Source: an uncultured bacterium (lineage in GTDB: Bacteria > Cyanobacteriota > Vampirovibrionia > Gastranaerophilales > Gastranaerophilaceae). From it: a stretch of DNA of 15,839 nt. The DNA lies in NCBI GenBank assembly GCA_902765655.1, contig CACXAK010000020.1:1-15839 (forward strand). Reading direction: 5' to 3'. The position numbers and the translations under genes were made by a program. The notes under the pieces are model-generated. The model made no database searches. It was not told the DNA's origin and worked only from the letters and a program-made list of their open reading frames with translations. Below, in pieces: positions 1 through 7,020 of this stretch. How positions within the stretch are numbered: position 1 is the first letter of the stretch; each line of letters begins with the position of its first letter.

Positions 1-160
1 ACTCTTTTTCAAATGTAAGAGTTTTTTCACAACTTTTTTTCTCAGATTCAAGATATTTTATCAAATTATCTTTAGTATTATACTTTTTAATTGAATACCC
101 TGAAAGCCTTTTTTCAAACTCTGACAGCACAAACAACATAGTAGTAAGTGGAATATACAT
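1..160 (-). CDS. Partial hypothetical membrane-anchored protein, runs off the left edge
   Basis: On the minus strand an open frame starts at ATG (160-158) and runs out of the window. A good ribosome binding site, AGGAG at 169-173, lies 8 bases upstream and decides this start. An in-frame GTG at 184 would add eight residues and make the N-terminal hydrophobic segment a full membrane span, but it has no ribosome binding site. The visible protein has one hydrophobic stretch (IPLTTMLFVL) followed by a lysine- and glutamate-rich, probably cytoplasmic, stretch. The frame stays open upstream to a stop at 236-238, inside the antisense of murJ, so this could instead be the tail of a longer membrane protein cut by the same junction. 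I do not recognise the family. Confidence 0.5.
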   Translation of the reverse strand, partial: MYIPLTTMLFVLSEFEKRLSGYSIKKYNTKDNLIKYLESEKKSCEKTLTFEKE

Positions 161-199
161 GAATAATACTCCTATTATCTTCACAATATAAATATCGGC

Positions 200-856
200 A
201 GAATAAAAAATTACTTTAATAAGGGAGTTGGAGTTTTATTATTTGGCGCTATTCCGATTATTATAGGAATTTTGGTTGTTGGTATGGATGCTGTCAGATT
301 AATTTTTGAACATGGCGAATTTGATAAAATGGCTACATTTATGGTGACAGAAGCACTTTGGTTTTTGTCAGTTTCAATTATTCCTTATGTGTTTAGAGAT
401 TCAATAACAAGAGTATTTTATTCGTTTAATGATTCTGCGACTCCGTTTACAGTTGCTTTTTCGTCAATTGTGCTTAAAGTATTTCTGAACTGGATATTAA
501 TTTCAAAAATGCATTTTGGTATAGGCGGAATTACACTTTCAACATCTGTTGTTACTCTGTTTAATGCGTGTATCTTGGGGTATTTTATAACGAAGAAAAT
601 GAAGATGGATTACAAATCATTGTTTAAAAACTTTTTGAAAATGTCTGTTGCGGGTGTTGTTGCAGGCGTTGTTTGTTATTTTGCAGCAGTACAATTTGAT
701 AAATTTATTTTGTTGCCAAAGATTCCGTTTGAATTGTTGAAAATAAGTATAATCGCATTTATTTGTTTATTTGTGTACATTCCGCTGAATTTGCTGATGA
801 AAATGGAATATGCAAGTGAATTATTTGACAGATTAAAATCAAAATTTATCCGATAA
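200..856 (+). pseudogene. murJ: murJ, C-terminal part only (lipid II flippase, MVF family)
   Basis: MurJ moves the peptidoglycan precursor lipid II across the inner membrane. The frame here reads KNYFNKGVGVLLFGAIPI, then MDAVRLIFEHGEF, then six or so hydrophobic segments. This matches the second half of MurJ, where the IRLLFERGAF-type motif follows a membrane helix. About 215 residues are present against roughly 510 for the family. In-frame MurJ-like sequence extends upstream to about position 200, with a stop at 164-166, and no other forward frame continues the gene. The only internal starts are weak, for example TTG at 272, so a functional start is unlikely. The 5' half is replaced by an opposite-strand open frame. 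Read it as a 5'-truncated gene. Whether this is biological (inversion or insertion) or an assembly join cannot be told from here. Confidence 0.75.
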
Positions 857-901
857 AAGGGTGATGTTTTAAATTATAAATGTAATTAAAATATCATTAC
901 C

Positions 902-1249
902 ATGCAATTAACCGTTCACAATTATGATAAAAACCGTAAAAAGTTGGAATATGTTCAGTCTCCGACAAAGCCACGTTTTGCGCCGTCTTACGTTATTAGT
1001 GGACAAAGAGCTGATGAATTTGTCAAAAAATACAACGAACAATCAGATTCTCTTGTCAAAAACTCAATTCTAATGACAGTATCAGGGGCAATTGTCGGAT
1101 GCGGAATGGCATTATCCCAAAATGCAAAAAAAGTTGGACTTATAATAAAATCCGGAGTCGGAGCAATTATTGGGTTAATTGGAGGCATAACAATTTCGCA
1201 GCATGAAAAAAATAAATTGATGGATGAATATAACGTTGAAGAAATTTAA
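902..1249 (+). CDS. Small hypothetical membrane protein with glycine-rich hairpin
   Basis: This 115-residue protein has a basic N-terminal half (about 1-50) and two hydrophobic, glycine-rich stretches at about 55-72 and 82-99 separated by a short basic loop. That fits a helical hairpin in the membrane with both ends in the cytoplasm. The tail is charged. No clear Shine-Dalgarno precedes the ATG. A TATAAA-like element lies about 20 bases upstream, so a very short leader is possible. It sits 45 bases downstream of murJ in the same direction and about 110 bases before the envelope operon. I do not recognise the family. An antisense frame at 988-1188 is a shadow. Confidence 0.6.
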   Translation: MQLTVHNYDKNRKKLEYVQSPTKPRFAPSYVISGQRADEFVKKYNEQSDSLVKNSILMTVSGAIVGCGMALSQNAKKVGLIIKSGVGAIIGLIGGITISQHEKNKLMDEYNVEEI

Positions 1250-1300
1250 TTTTAAATATGATTTTATTTAGGATATAACATTAAAAATTGTTAAAAATAA

Positions 1301-1329
1301 TTTATTTTCTGCTCTTTTAAATGTATAAT
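1301..1329 (+). promoter_or_regulatory. Candidate sigma-70 promoter of the envelope operon
   Basis: A perfect -10 hexamer TATAAT at 1324-1329 lies 30 bases before the operon's first start codon. The -35 position (1301-1306, TTTATT) is weak with a 17-base spacer. It is the best promoter candidate in the gap after the small membrane protein. Confidence 0.45.
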
Positions 1330-1359
1330 TTTGTAGGAAAATAAAGGATTATATTGAGT

Positions 1360-2406
1360 ATGAAAAAATTATTAGCATTATTTACGGCATTTTTGATAAC
1401 TTCCCTAAACGGGGCATACGCTTTTAGCGAAGTTTACTATCTTAAGAATACGACTCCAGCAATCATACAACCTAGTGTATTAAACGGGTTTTATTCACAA
1501 AATTTTCAGGTAATAGACCAAAAGAATCCTTATTATGCAAAATCTTCTAAAGATCCTGAAGATTATGCCGTAGTAATTCTGCAGCAGAGCGGAAACAATT
1601 CTTTTTATTACTATCAGTCAAACGACAATAAAAAAATAAACAAATATATTTTAAAAGCAATAAAAAGAGCCGGTATTGAATATGAACAGTCATACAATAC
1701 AAATATAATAAGCACATTTGATAATATAGCCGGCAGAACAATACAATCTGCCGGATCCTCAATGCAGAATAATTATGTGTTCAATGACAATGAACCTGCA
1801 TATTCAAGCAGTTATAACAGTTCAACTACGTCCCAAAAACAAAGCTCAAATACATACAAGGGCTATGTGGCAAATGTTGAATCAGGAACAAAAATCAATA
1901 TCTATCTCCAAAGTGCAATAAATACAGCAACAGCCGTTGAAGGGGACAGAATTATAGCCGTTCTTACCAATGATTTGACCCACAACGGATATGTCGTGGC
2001 GCCTCAAGGAAGTCTTGTATACGGGATCTTGACCAAAGCAAGACACGCAACATACGGTTCAAGAAACGGCAGAGTAGTAATTAATTTTAATCAGTTAGTT
2101 ACCCCTGATGGCAAAACATTTAATATAGAAACAGAGAAAATAGATTTTACCGTAACAAACGAAGGTAAAGTTGGAAGGGTTGCATCTAATGTTGCAGTTG
2201 GCGCAGCTGTCGGCGCATTGGGCGGGCTTATAGTCGGGGCTCTTTCCGGTAATATGGGAGTTGCAACTGCAATAGGAGCAGGAGTCGGAGCCGGCGGTGC
2301 TTTGATTGGCGGTACTGCAGAACGAGGAGTCGATGCGGAAATTCCATCTTTTACAGAAATGGAAATTATCCTTACAAAACCGTTTAACACAACGGTAAGT
2401 TATTAA
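1360..2406 (+). CDS. Secreted protein with VirB10/TrbI-like beta domain and glycine zipper
   Basis: First gene of a five-gene run. I prefer the ATG at 1360 over an in-frame TTG at 1354, because it puts a classic signal peptide (MKKLLALF to NGAYA, cleavage after about residue 21) at the very start; AAAGGA at 1343-1348 serves either. After a low-complexity Ser/Tyr/Asn-rich linker, residues about 165-265 read SGTKINIYLQ, GDRIIAVLTND, VAPQGSLVYG, GRVVINFNQLVTPDGK. This order (GT start, A-V loss strand, P-x-GS, G, R-V, PDG) is that of the beta-barrel domain of VirB10/TrbI/DotG proteins. A glycine/alanine zipper of about 45 residues then interrupts the fold before a final strand (EIPSFTEMEIILTKPF). 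Inferred location is the periplasm or outer membrane. No other conjugation or type IV secretion genes are nearby, so the role is unknown. The VirB10 likeness is by eye. Confidence 0.65.
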   Translation: MKKLLALFTAFLITSLNGAYAFSEVYYLKNTTPAIIQPSVLNGFYSQNFQVIDQKNPYYAKSSKDPEDYAVVILQQSGNNSFYYYQSNDNKKINKYILKAIKRAGIEYEQSYNTNIISTFDNIAGRTIQSAGSSMQNNYVFNDNEPAYSSSYNSSTTSQKQSSNTYKGYVANVESGTKINIYLQSAINTATAVEGDRIIAVLTNDLTHNGYVVAPQGSLVYGILTKARHATYGSRNGRVVINFNQLVTPDGKTFNIETEKIDFTVTNEGKVGRVASNVAVGAAVGALGGLIVGALSGNMGVATAIGAGVGAGGALIGGTAERGVDAEIPSFTEMEIILTKPFNTTVSY

Positions 2407-2421
2407 AAGAGGTTCAATTTG

Positions 2422-3084
2422 ATGGATAAAAGATTGATTACTGTCGGACTTGTAATTTTAGGAGCTGCAATATTTATTAAAGTTGCTTTTGTATTGCTTT
2501 CTCACGTCAAAGTTGATGAGTTTCACAAAACTGCAATTACATTTATCATTGACTCTTCATCCGCAAATCAACCGAAAATTCCGGCACAAATAAAATACAT
2601 AAAATCTCTGTGTGCGGTTTTGGATCCGGAAGATGCTATTAAAATTATAAAAAGTGATAAAACGTCATATTTGATATATGAAGGATCTCCCGGAGAAGGG
2701 GTAGCAATTACCAAAGCACTAAAAAAATATACACAAAACGGAAGTAATGAAAATTCATACGGAGAAGCAATTAAAGAGGCAGTAAATTATTCTCTTACGA
2801 TGAAAAAAAACGGATATAACGCGGCTATAGTTGTTGTAGGGAATATGGAAGAAAATGGCAGCGCAGCAAGCCGTATAAATTGGGATACTTTACCAAAAAA
2901 CATCGAAAAAACCCAAAAATATCTGCCTGAACTTTCAATGATGTTTGTTTTTGCCGATCCGCAAAAATTGGATGAAGTTAAGACAAAATTAAATCCTGTT
3001 TTAGGCGAAAACAAACTTATTCTTGTTAATGAAGTGAACCTTCAGAAATCAAACAACAAATTTATTAAAGCAATAGGCAGATAA
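2422..3084 (+). CDS. Membrane-anchored VWA-like protein
   Basis: This 220-residue protein has a short N-terminal cytoplasmic piece, one membrane helix at about residues 6-27, then a soluble alpha/beta domain. ITFIIDSSSAN (D44, S46) looks like strand 1 and the metal-ion site of a von Willebrand A domain, though the third ligand position is Ala instead of Ser, so the site is degenerate. NSYGEAIKEAV fits the threonine-loop helix position, and AAIVVVGNMEENG fits the strand that ends in TDGE in typical VWA proteins. The start chosen is ATG 2422, with AGAGG at 2408-2412 nine bases upstream; a TTG at 2419 is also in frame. It begins 15 bases after the preceding stop. Inferred role: a periplasmic interaction module of the same envelope assembly. 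The fold call is moderately sure; function is unknown. Confidence 0.6.
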   Translation: MDKRLITVGLVILGAAIFIKVAFVLLSHVKVDEFHKTAITFIIDSSSANQPKIPAQIKYIKSLCAVLDPEDAIKIIKSDKTSYLIYEGSPGEGVAITKALKKYTQNGSNENSYGEAIKEAVNYSLTMKKNGYNAAIVVVGNMEENGSAASRINWDTLPKNIEKTQKYLPELSMMFVFADPQKLDEVKTKLNPVLGENKLILVNEVNLQKSNNKFIKAIGR

Positions 3085-3094
3085 AGGAGTCAAC

Positions 3095-4339
3095 ATGGGT
3101 TTTACCATAAGTACAAAAAATAAAGAACAGTCATTTAATCAAAAAATTGTTTATATAAGTTCAAAACCGAATTATGATTTTCAGGTAGAAACTGATTTTG
3201 ATTTTATACTGGGTATTCAGTATGACGAAAAAACAAATAAATGCCGACTTGTAAATAAATATAAATATCCTCAGTTTAAATTTAAGGGAGAAGTATTACC
3301 CGAAAAAATGCTGATAGATAAAGTCTGCAAAATAATGATTGAGGGCAGTAATAATTTTATTACCATAAAAATCGGGGAATCTGCACAAAAGCCGGATTCT
3401 GAAAAAAAGAAATCATTATTTAGTTTTTTTGTACCAGAAAACACCGAAAAAGAAAAATCAAAAATTGAAGCAGAAAGAGTAAAAATAGTAAAAGAAGTTG
3501 CAGCGATAATAAATTCACTCAGACGTAAGATTTCCATCAATTCAAAACTCGGAATATTATTACATTTAGGACTTTTACTGTCATCTTTTATATGCGCATT
3601 CGGAGTTTCAAATTATCTTATGGGAATTCCTATAAGTAATGACGGAACAACTGTACAGATACCAATGAATGCTAAACTTGTTATATTTTATGCATTAATA
3701 ATTTATTCTGTCGGATCAATGCTTAAGCAGGGAATGTTCTTATTTATGCAGAGAAAAGGCGGATATGATACAGCAACTCCGGTTATCGTTGAAAAATTGA
3801 TGATAAGCTTATCTCTTGTATTTTATGTCGCAATTTACCTGATAAATTTACTGTATTTTATTTCTGCAAAAATGCCGCTCTTTGCGATATTTATTTCATT
3901 ATTTTATGCAGGGACATCTCTTTCGCTGGCAATTGGCTGCGGGTATTTTAAACACGGCAGCGCTGTTGCAAGAAAAGAACTTGATAATTATGAATACAGA
4001 GAAGATTTTGAAATAGTAATAAAATCCTATCAAAACTGGATAGAGAAATATGCAAATTCTTTAAGCGAAGAAAAAATCCAAAAAATCAAAGATAAATTAT
4101 TTAACCTTCAATTGTGGGCGAGCTTAGAAATCGGATTGGGAATTTTCACTGCTCCATTTTTGGCATACGGGGTTTCAAACACTTTGGCAATGTGCTTCCC
4201 TGAAGCCGCAGGGTGGATAAGAATAGGCGGATTAAGATTCAGTCCCATATTTTTGGTTCTTGCAACATTTTTGATTATCTTTGCATTCTTTGCTTTTGTG
4301 AGTGCTTTTACGTATTTTTGGTTCTTGCAACATTTTTGA
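3095..4339 (+). CDS. Multi-spanning membrane protein, N-terminal part of a frameshifted gene
   Basis: The ATG has a strong ribosome binding site, AAAGGAG at 3083-3089, overlapping the previous stop. Residues 1-100 form a soluble beta-rich domain, possibly FHA- or Ig-like, followed by a charged helix (about 103-145). Hydrophobic spans lie at about 151-172, 195-217, 236-257, 262-284, 340-364 and 385-405. The frame then runs into the second copy of a 65-bp tandem repeat, picks up a foreign tail (YFWFLQHF) and stops at 4337-4339. With one repeat copy removed, codon 406 joins directly to 4378 and the frame continues to 4719, giving 519 residues with two more spans (about 448-467 and 476-500). The two halves of the intact protein look like a duplicated four-span module: AFGVSN at 168-173 and AYGVSN at 357-362. 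I do not recognise the family. Confidence 0.7.
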   Translation: MGFTISTKNKEQSFNQKIVYISSKPNYDFQVETDFDFILGIQYDEKTNKCRLVNKYKYPQFKFKGEVLPEKMLIDKVCKIMIEGSNNFITIKIGESAQKPDSEKKKSLFSFFVPENTEKEKSKIEAERVKIVKEVAAIINSLRRKISINSKLGILLHLGLLLSSFICAFGVSNYLMGIPISNDGTTVQIPMNAKLVIFYALIIYSVGSMLKQGMFLFMQRKGGYDTATPVIVEKLMISLSLVFYVAIYLINLLYFISAKMPLFAIFISLFYAGTSLSLAIGCGYFKHGSAVARKELDNYEYREDFEIVIKSYQNWIEKYANSLSEEKIQKIKDKLFNLQLWASLEIGLGIFTAPFLAYGVSNTLAMCFPEAAGWIRIGGLRFSPIFLVLATFLIIFAFFAFVSAFTYFWFLQHF

Positions 4340-4719
4340 TTATCTTTGCATTCTTTGCTTTTGTGAGTGCTTTTACGACTCTCAAGAAAATCGGGGGCTC
4401 AGATATAATTAAACAGGACGGATTTAGTAATTATCTTTCACATGGTGTTGATATATACGGACTTGAAGGGACTAAAAAACTTGATTCCGAAATGAGAAAA
4501 TTTATATTTATCGGTGTCGGAATAATTTTAATTGAATTTTCTATGAATATTTCATATTTTACTCAGGAAATCGGCTCGGATATGAAAGGTTTATTTATAA
4601 GTTGTGTTGCGGCACTTGTCCCGACAGCACTTTTAATCGCGGAAACAATTATGCTGGCACATACAAAATTTGAAATCTTCGCTTCAGAGGAACTAATTGC
4701 AAGGATAGATAACGACTAA
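4213..4719 (+). pseudogene. C-terminal part of the frameshifted multi-spanning membrane protein
   Basis: This frame carries the rest of the membrane protein whose N-terminal part starts at 3095. The authentic sequence begins in the second repeat copy (FLVLATFLIIFAFFAFVSAFT) and continues with TLKKIGGSDIIKQ, two membrane spans and a charged tail. Upstream of the second copy the frame is a meaningless reading of the first copy, with several cysteines. The nominal GTG at 4213 has no ribosome binding site and is not a credible start. The nearest later ATG, at 4491, would give only a two-span fragment. The stop codon overlaps the next ATG (TAATG, 4717-4721), which normally implies translational coupling. 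A frameshift here could therefore also reduce expression of the downstream TonB-like protein. Confidence 0.7.
4248..4377 (+). repeat. Perfect 65-bp tandem duplication (two copies) that breaks a gene
   Basis: Bases 4248-4312 and 4313-4377 are identical, directly adjacent, 65 bases each. The unit starts TATTTTTGGTTC and ends GCTTTTACG, and encodes part of a membrane helix. Because 65 is not a multiple of three, the second copy shifts the frame and creates an early TGA. Flanking bases differ on both sides, so the unit length is exact. Confidence 0.95.
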
Positions 4720-5816
4720 TGACATATAAATCAATAATACAAATATTGCTCGTACTTGCAATCATATCAACTATATGCATCAGTATTATGAAACCAAAGA
4801 TGCATAAACCTCTTATGGTGTTGAACTCTCAGTTTAATGTTGAGCACGATGACGGGATTAAGGTTGATGAAAAAAATATCGCAGTAATGGTTCAGGATAC
4901 CGAAGTTAATGCTGAGGGGAACAAAATCATTGAAAATGAAGGCGGTATAAATTTTGTTGAGCCAAAAATTGAGGATGTTCAGCCAATAAGTTTTACAAAG
5001 ACAGAAACAAATACCCAAAATGTGAATTTTGAAAACCAAAAACCATCAGGAGTTAACAATGTCGGATTTAAAAATAATAATTCAGGAATAAAAACTACTC
5101 CGACAAAAACAGTAAACAACTCTGTAAAACCAACAACTACAAATATTAAAACTCAGCCGGCAACATCAAATAAACCCATAACTCCGGCACAACAAACTCC
5201 AAAAATAGATTTAAATAAAATCGTAAATAATAATCAGAAAATAATTAATAATCCGGCTCAAACAAGTGCTGCGCAAACAAAAACATCATCTGTTCATACA
5301 ACAAATACTCCTGTTGAAACAACAAAACCAAAAACAATACCACCTGTTCAGGTGACACAAACTCCGGAAGTTAAGCCGCCTATAAGGGTTGCATCTCAAA
5401 CAACATCACATAATCCGCCGGTGTCCGCAAAAGCAGAAACAAAACCTGTTGTTTTAACAGCAGCTCAGGAAGAAATCGCATGGAATAAATGGCGTTCGAA
5501 TCTGAATAATCAAATTATGAGGGATTCCAAGCTTCCGACTATGCCAAATGGGATAATTTTTAAATACAAATTTACGGTTGATAAATACGGAAAAATTTCA
5601 AATGTCCAAACCTCATCGACAACTCCCGGGTATACACCATATGCAATTCAGTTTATTGCGCCTGTAATAAGAAGTTATCAGGGACGTGCCATTTTGAATT
5701 TTCCGACCGGATCAAACAGAACATCAACTGAAGTTTCAGGAGCCTGGAAGATTTCAAGCAGTTCAAAACTTTCCACCCCTGACGATTACCACGATATAGA
5801 AAAAATTAAGAAATAG
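4719..5816 (+). CDS. TonB/TolA-like envelope protein
   Basis: The 365-residue protein has the TonB/TolA layout. A short cytoplasmic N-terminus and one membrane helix (about 6-24) come first. A long Pro/Thr/Gln/Asn/Lys-rich linker (about 60-240) could span the periplasm. A compact C-terminal domain occupies about 248-347. In that domain, AWNKWRSNLN is followed by FKYKFTVDKYGKISNVQTSS, the strand-turn-strand with a D-x-x-G-K-I turn typical of TonB_C and TolA C-terminal domains, and then a helix with PVIRSYQGR before a final strand. Its ATG overlaps the stop of the preceding membrane protein (TAATG), implying coupled translation. No ExbB/ExbD or TolQ/TolR pair is next to it, so what powers it, if anything, is open. 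The neighbouring multi-spanning protein may be its partner (inference). Confidence 0.65.
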   Translation: MTYKSIIQILLVLAIISTICISIMKPKMHKPLMVLNSQFNVEHDDGIKVDEKNIAVMVQDTEVNAEGNKIIENEGGINFVEPKIEDVQPISFTKTETNTQNVNFENQKPSGVNNVGFKNNNSGIKTTPTKTVNNSVKPTTTNIKTQPATSNKPITPAQQTPKIDLNKIVNNNQKIINNPAQTSAAQTKTSSVHTTNTPVETTKPKTIPPVQVTQTPEVKPPIRVASQTTSHNPPVSAKAETKPVVLTAAQEEIAWNKWRSNLNNQIMRDSKLPTMPNGIIFKYKFTVDKYGKISNVQTSSTTPGYTPYAIQFIAPVIRSYQGRAILNFPTGSNRTSTEVSGAWKISSSSKLSTPDDYHDIEKIKK

Positions 5817-5826
5817 GAAAATAATA

Positions 5827-7020
5827 ATGTATATATGCAGTGAATGCGGAAATGAATACGAAATAAAGCCAAAATATTGTGATTGCGGGAATGATATTTT
5901 TATAAATAACGAAGAAGAAGAAGAAGAAGAACAAGATGAGATTCTGCAAGACGAAACCGAACAAATTGAAGATGACTTTGATGAAGAGGTATTAACAATT
6001 GAAAGACACAGAAATTTCAGAAAAAAAACATCTTCTCCGACAGGACTTGTCATTTTCGTATTATGTATAATTTTATCATTACTTGTTTTGTTTGTTATCG
6101 GAAATCCCAAAAAAGACACAAATACCACAGAAATTACTCAAAAAACAAATGAAAAAATAGAAATCCCTTCAATTGATTCGTATTGGGATAATACTCCGGT
6201 TAAAATTTCACAAAAAGAAGAAATAATTCCCGAACAAAAAGAGGAAAATATTTTAGACAAAATTGTACAGCAAATTGTTCCTCCCGAACCGCCTAAAAAA
6301 CAAATTCCCACAGCTGCAACAATTTCAGTTACAGCGCCTAAAGTAACTCAAACAATTAAAACACAATCAAAGCCAAAACCGATTACAGCATCAGCTCCTG
6401 CCAAACCTAAAAAAACTACACAAACAACTCCAAAATCAAATTCTTCTCAGAGTGGTATGACATTTGAAGATTTGACAAATAAAATAAGAAATCAATATCC
6501 TAATCAAAATCAACAGGCAACAACTGCAAAAAATCAGGCCACATCAACAACAACTAATACAACAAAGACAGCACCTTTGCCGTCTCAAACATCTAACCAA
6601 GCTAAAACAGTTACACAAACTCCGGCAATAACAAAAAACTCCTCTCAGGCAACCACAATAACGCACACGCAAAGCTCTCAACCGATTGTTCAGACACCTC
6701 CTGCAAAATCACAGGCACAATTAAGACAAGAACTTGCAACATACAAATCAGGCCTTAGAAATACTATAGGAAGAAAAGTTGACTTCACCAAAGTAATAGG
6801 TGACGGAGAATGCAGTTTATCATTTAAGGTAAACTCAAGCGGCAGATTAATATCAAAAGCATTTACGAAACAATCTTCAAATATTACACTGAATGATGCC
6901 GCATTTAATGCACTCAATACAACCACAAGCTATAATCCTCCGCCTGAAGGTTATAAAGGTGAAACATTCAAGCTGACTATAAAATTTTATAACGGCAATT
7001 TTGAAATATCACTTAATTAG
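5827..7020 (+). CDS. Zinc-ribbon TonB/TolA-like protein
   Basis: This 397-residue protein starts 10 bases after the previous gene, with AGGAAA as ribosome binding site. Residues 4-20 form a zinc-ribbon-like knuckle (CSEC, then CDC: Cys4, Cys7, Cys18, Cys20). A stretch rich in Glu follows (about 29-55), encoded partly by seven GAA codons in a row. One membrane helix lies at about 72-91, then a Pro/Thr/Gln/Ser-rich linker to about 295. The C-terminal domain (about 297-397) has SLSFKVNSSGRLIS, then SSNITLNDAAFNAL, then PPPEGYKGETFKLTIKF. That is the order of a TolA/TonB C-terminal domain, where an SSGN-x-x-LD-x-A-A helix follows the hairpin. Inferred topology: zinc ribbon in the cytoplasm, TonB-like domain in the periplasm. 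It is the last gene of the run and overlaps the convergent tRNA-modification gene by 12 bases. The cytoplasmic zinc ribbon is not part of classical TonB or TolA. Confidence 0.65.
   Translation: MYICSECGNEYEIKPKYCDCGNDIFINNEEEEEEEQDEILQDETEQIEDDFDEEVLTIERHRNFRKKTSSPTGLVIFVLCIILSLLVLFVIGNPKKDTNTTEITQKTNEKIEIPSIDSYWDNTPVKISQKEEIIPEQKEENILDKIVQQIVPPEPPKKQIPTAATISVTAPKVTQTIKTQSKPKPITASAPAKPKKTTQTTPKSNSSQSGMTFEDLTNKIRNQYPNQNQQATTAKNQATSTTTNTTKTAPLPSQTSNQAKTVTQTPAITKNSSQATTITHTQSSQPIVQTPPAKSQAQLRQELATYKSGLRNTIGRKVDFTKVIGDGECSLSFKVNSSGRLISKAFTKQSSNITLNDAAFNALNTTTSYNPPPEGYKGETFKLTIKFYNGNFEISLN
5911..5931 (+). repeat. (GAA)7 microsatellite inside the zinc-ribbon TonB-like gene
   Basis: Seven GAA triplets in a row encode a glutamate run between the zinc ribbon and the membrane helix. 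Copy-number change would alter linker length without shifting the frame. Confidence 0.85.

Noticed and set aside
3..191. Plus-strand open frame as the missing murJ 5' part
   Set aside because: Its translation (Ser/Phe/Leu-rich, no membrane-helix pattern) does not resemble MurJ; it is the shadow of the minus-strand frame.
272..274. TTG as an authentic start for the murJ fragment
   Set aside because: No ribosome binding site, and MurJ-like sequence continues upstream in frame to about 200.
988..1188. Antisense open frame opposite the small membrane protein
   Set aside because: Pro/Ile/Thr-rich mirror of a glycine-rich coding sequence, typical of a shadow.
2091..2390. Antisense open frame rich in Ala/Pro/Thr
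   Set aside because: Mirror image of the glycine zipper codons of the real plus-strand gene.
4213..4215. GTG as the start of an independent gene
   Set aside because: No ribosome binding site; the frame before the second repeat copy is a nonsense reading of the neighbouring gene.
5763..6128. Minus-strand open frame with a poly-serine run
   Set aside because: The serine run is the antisense of the GAA repeats of the real gene.
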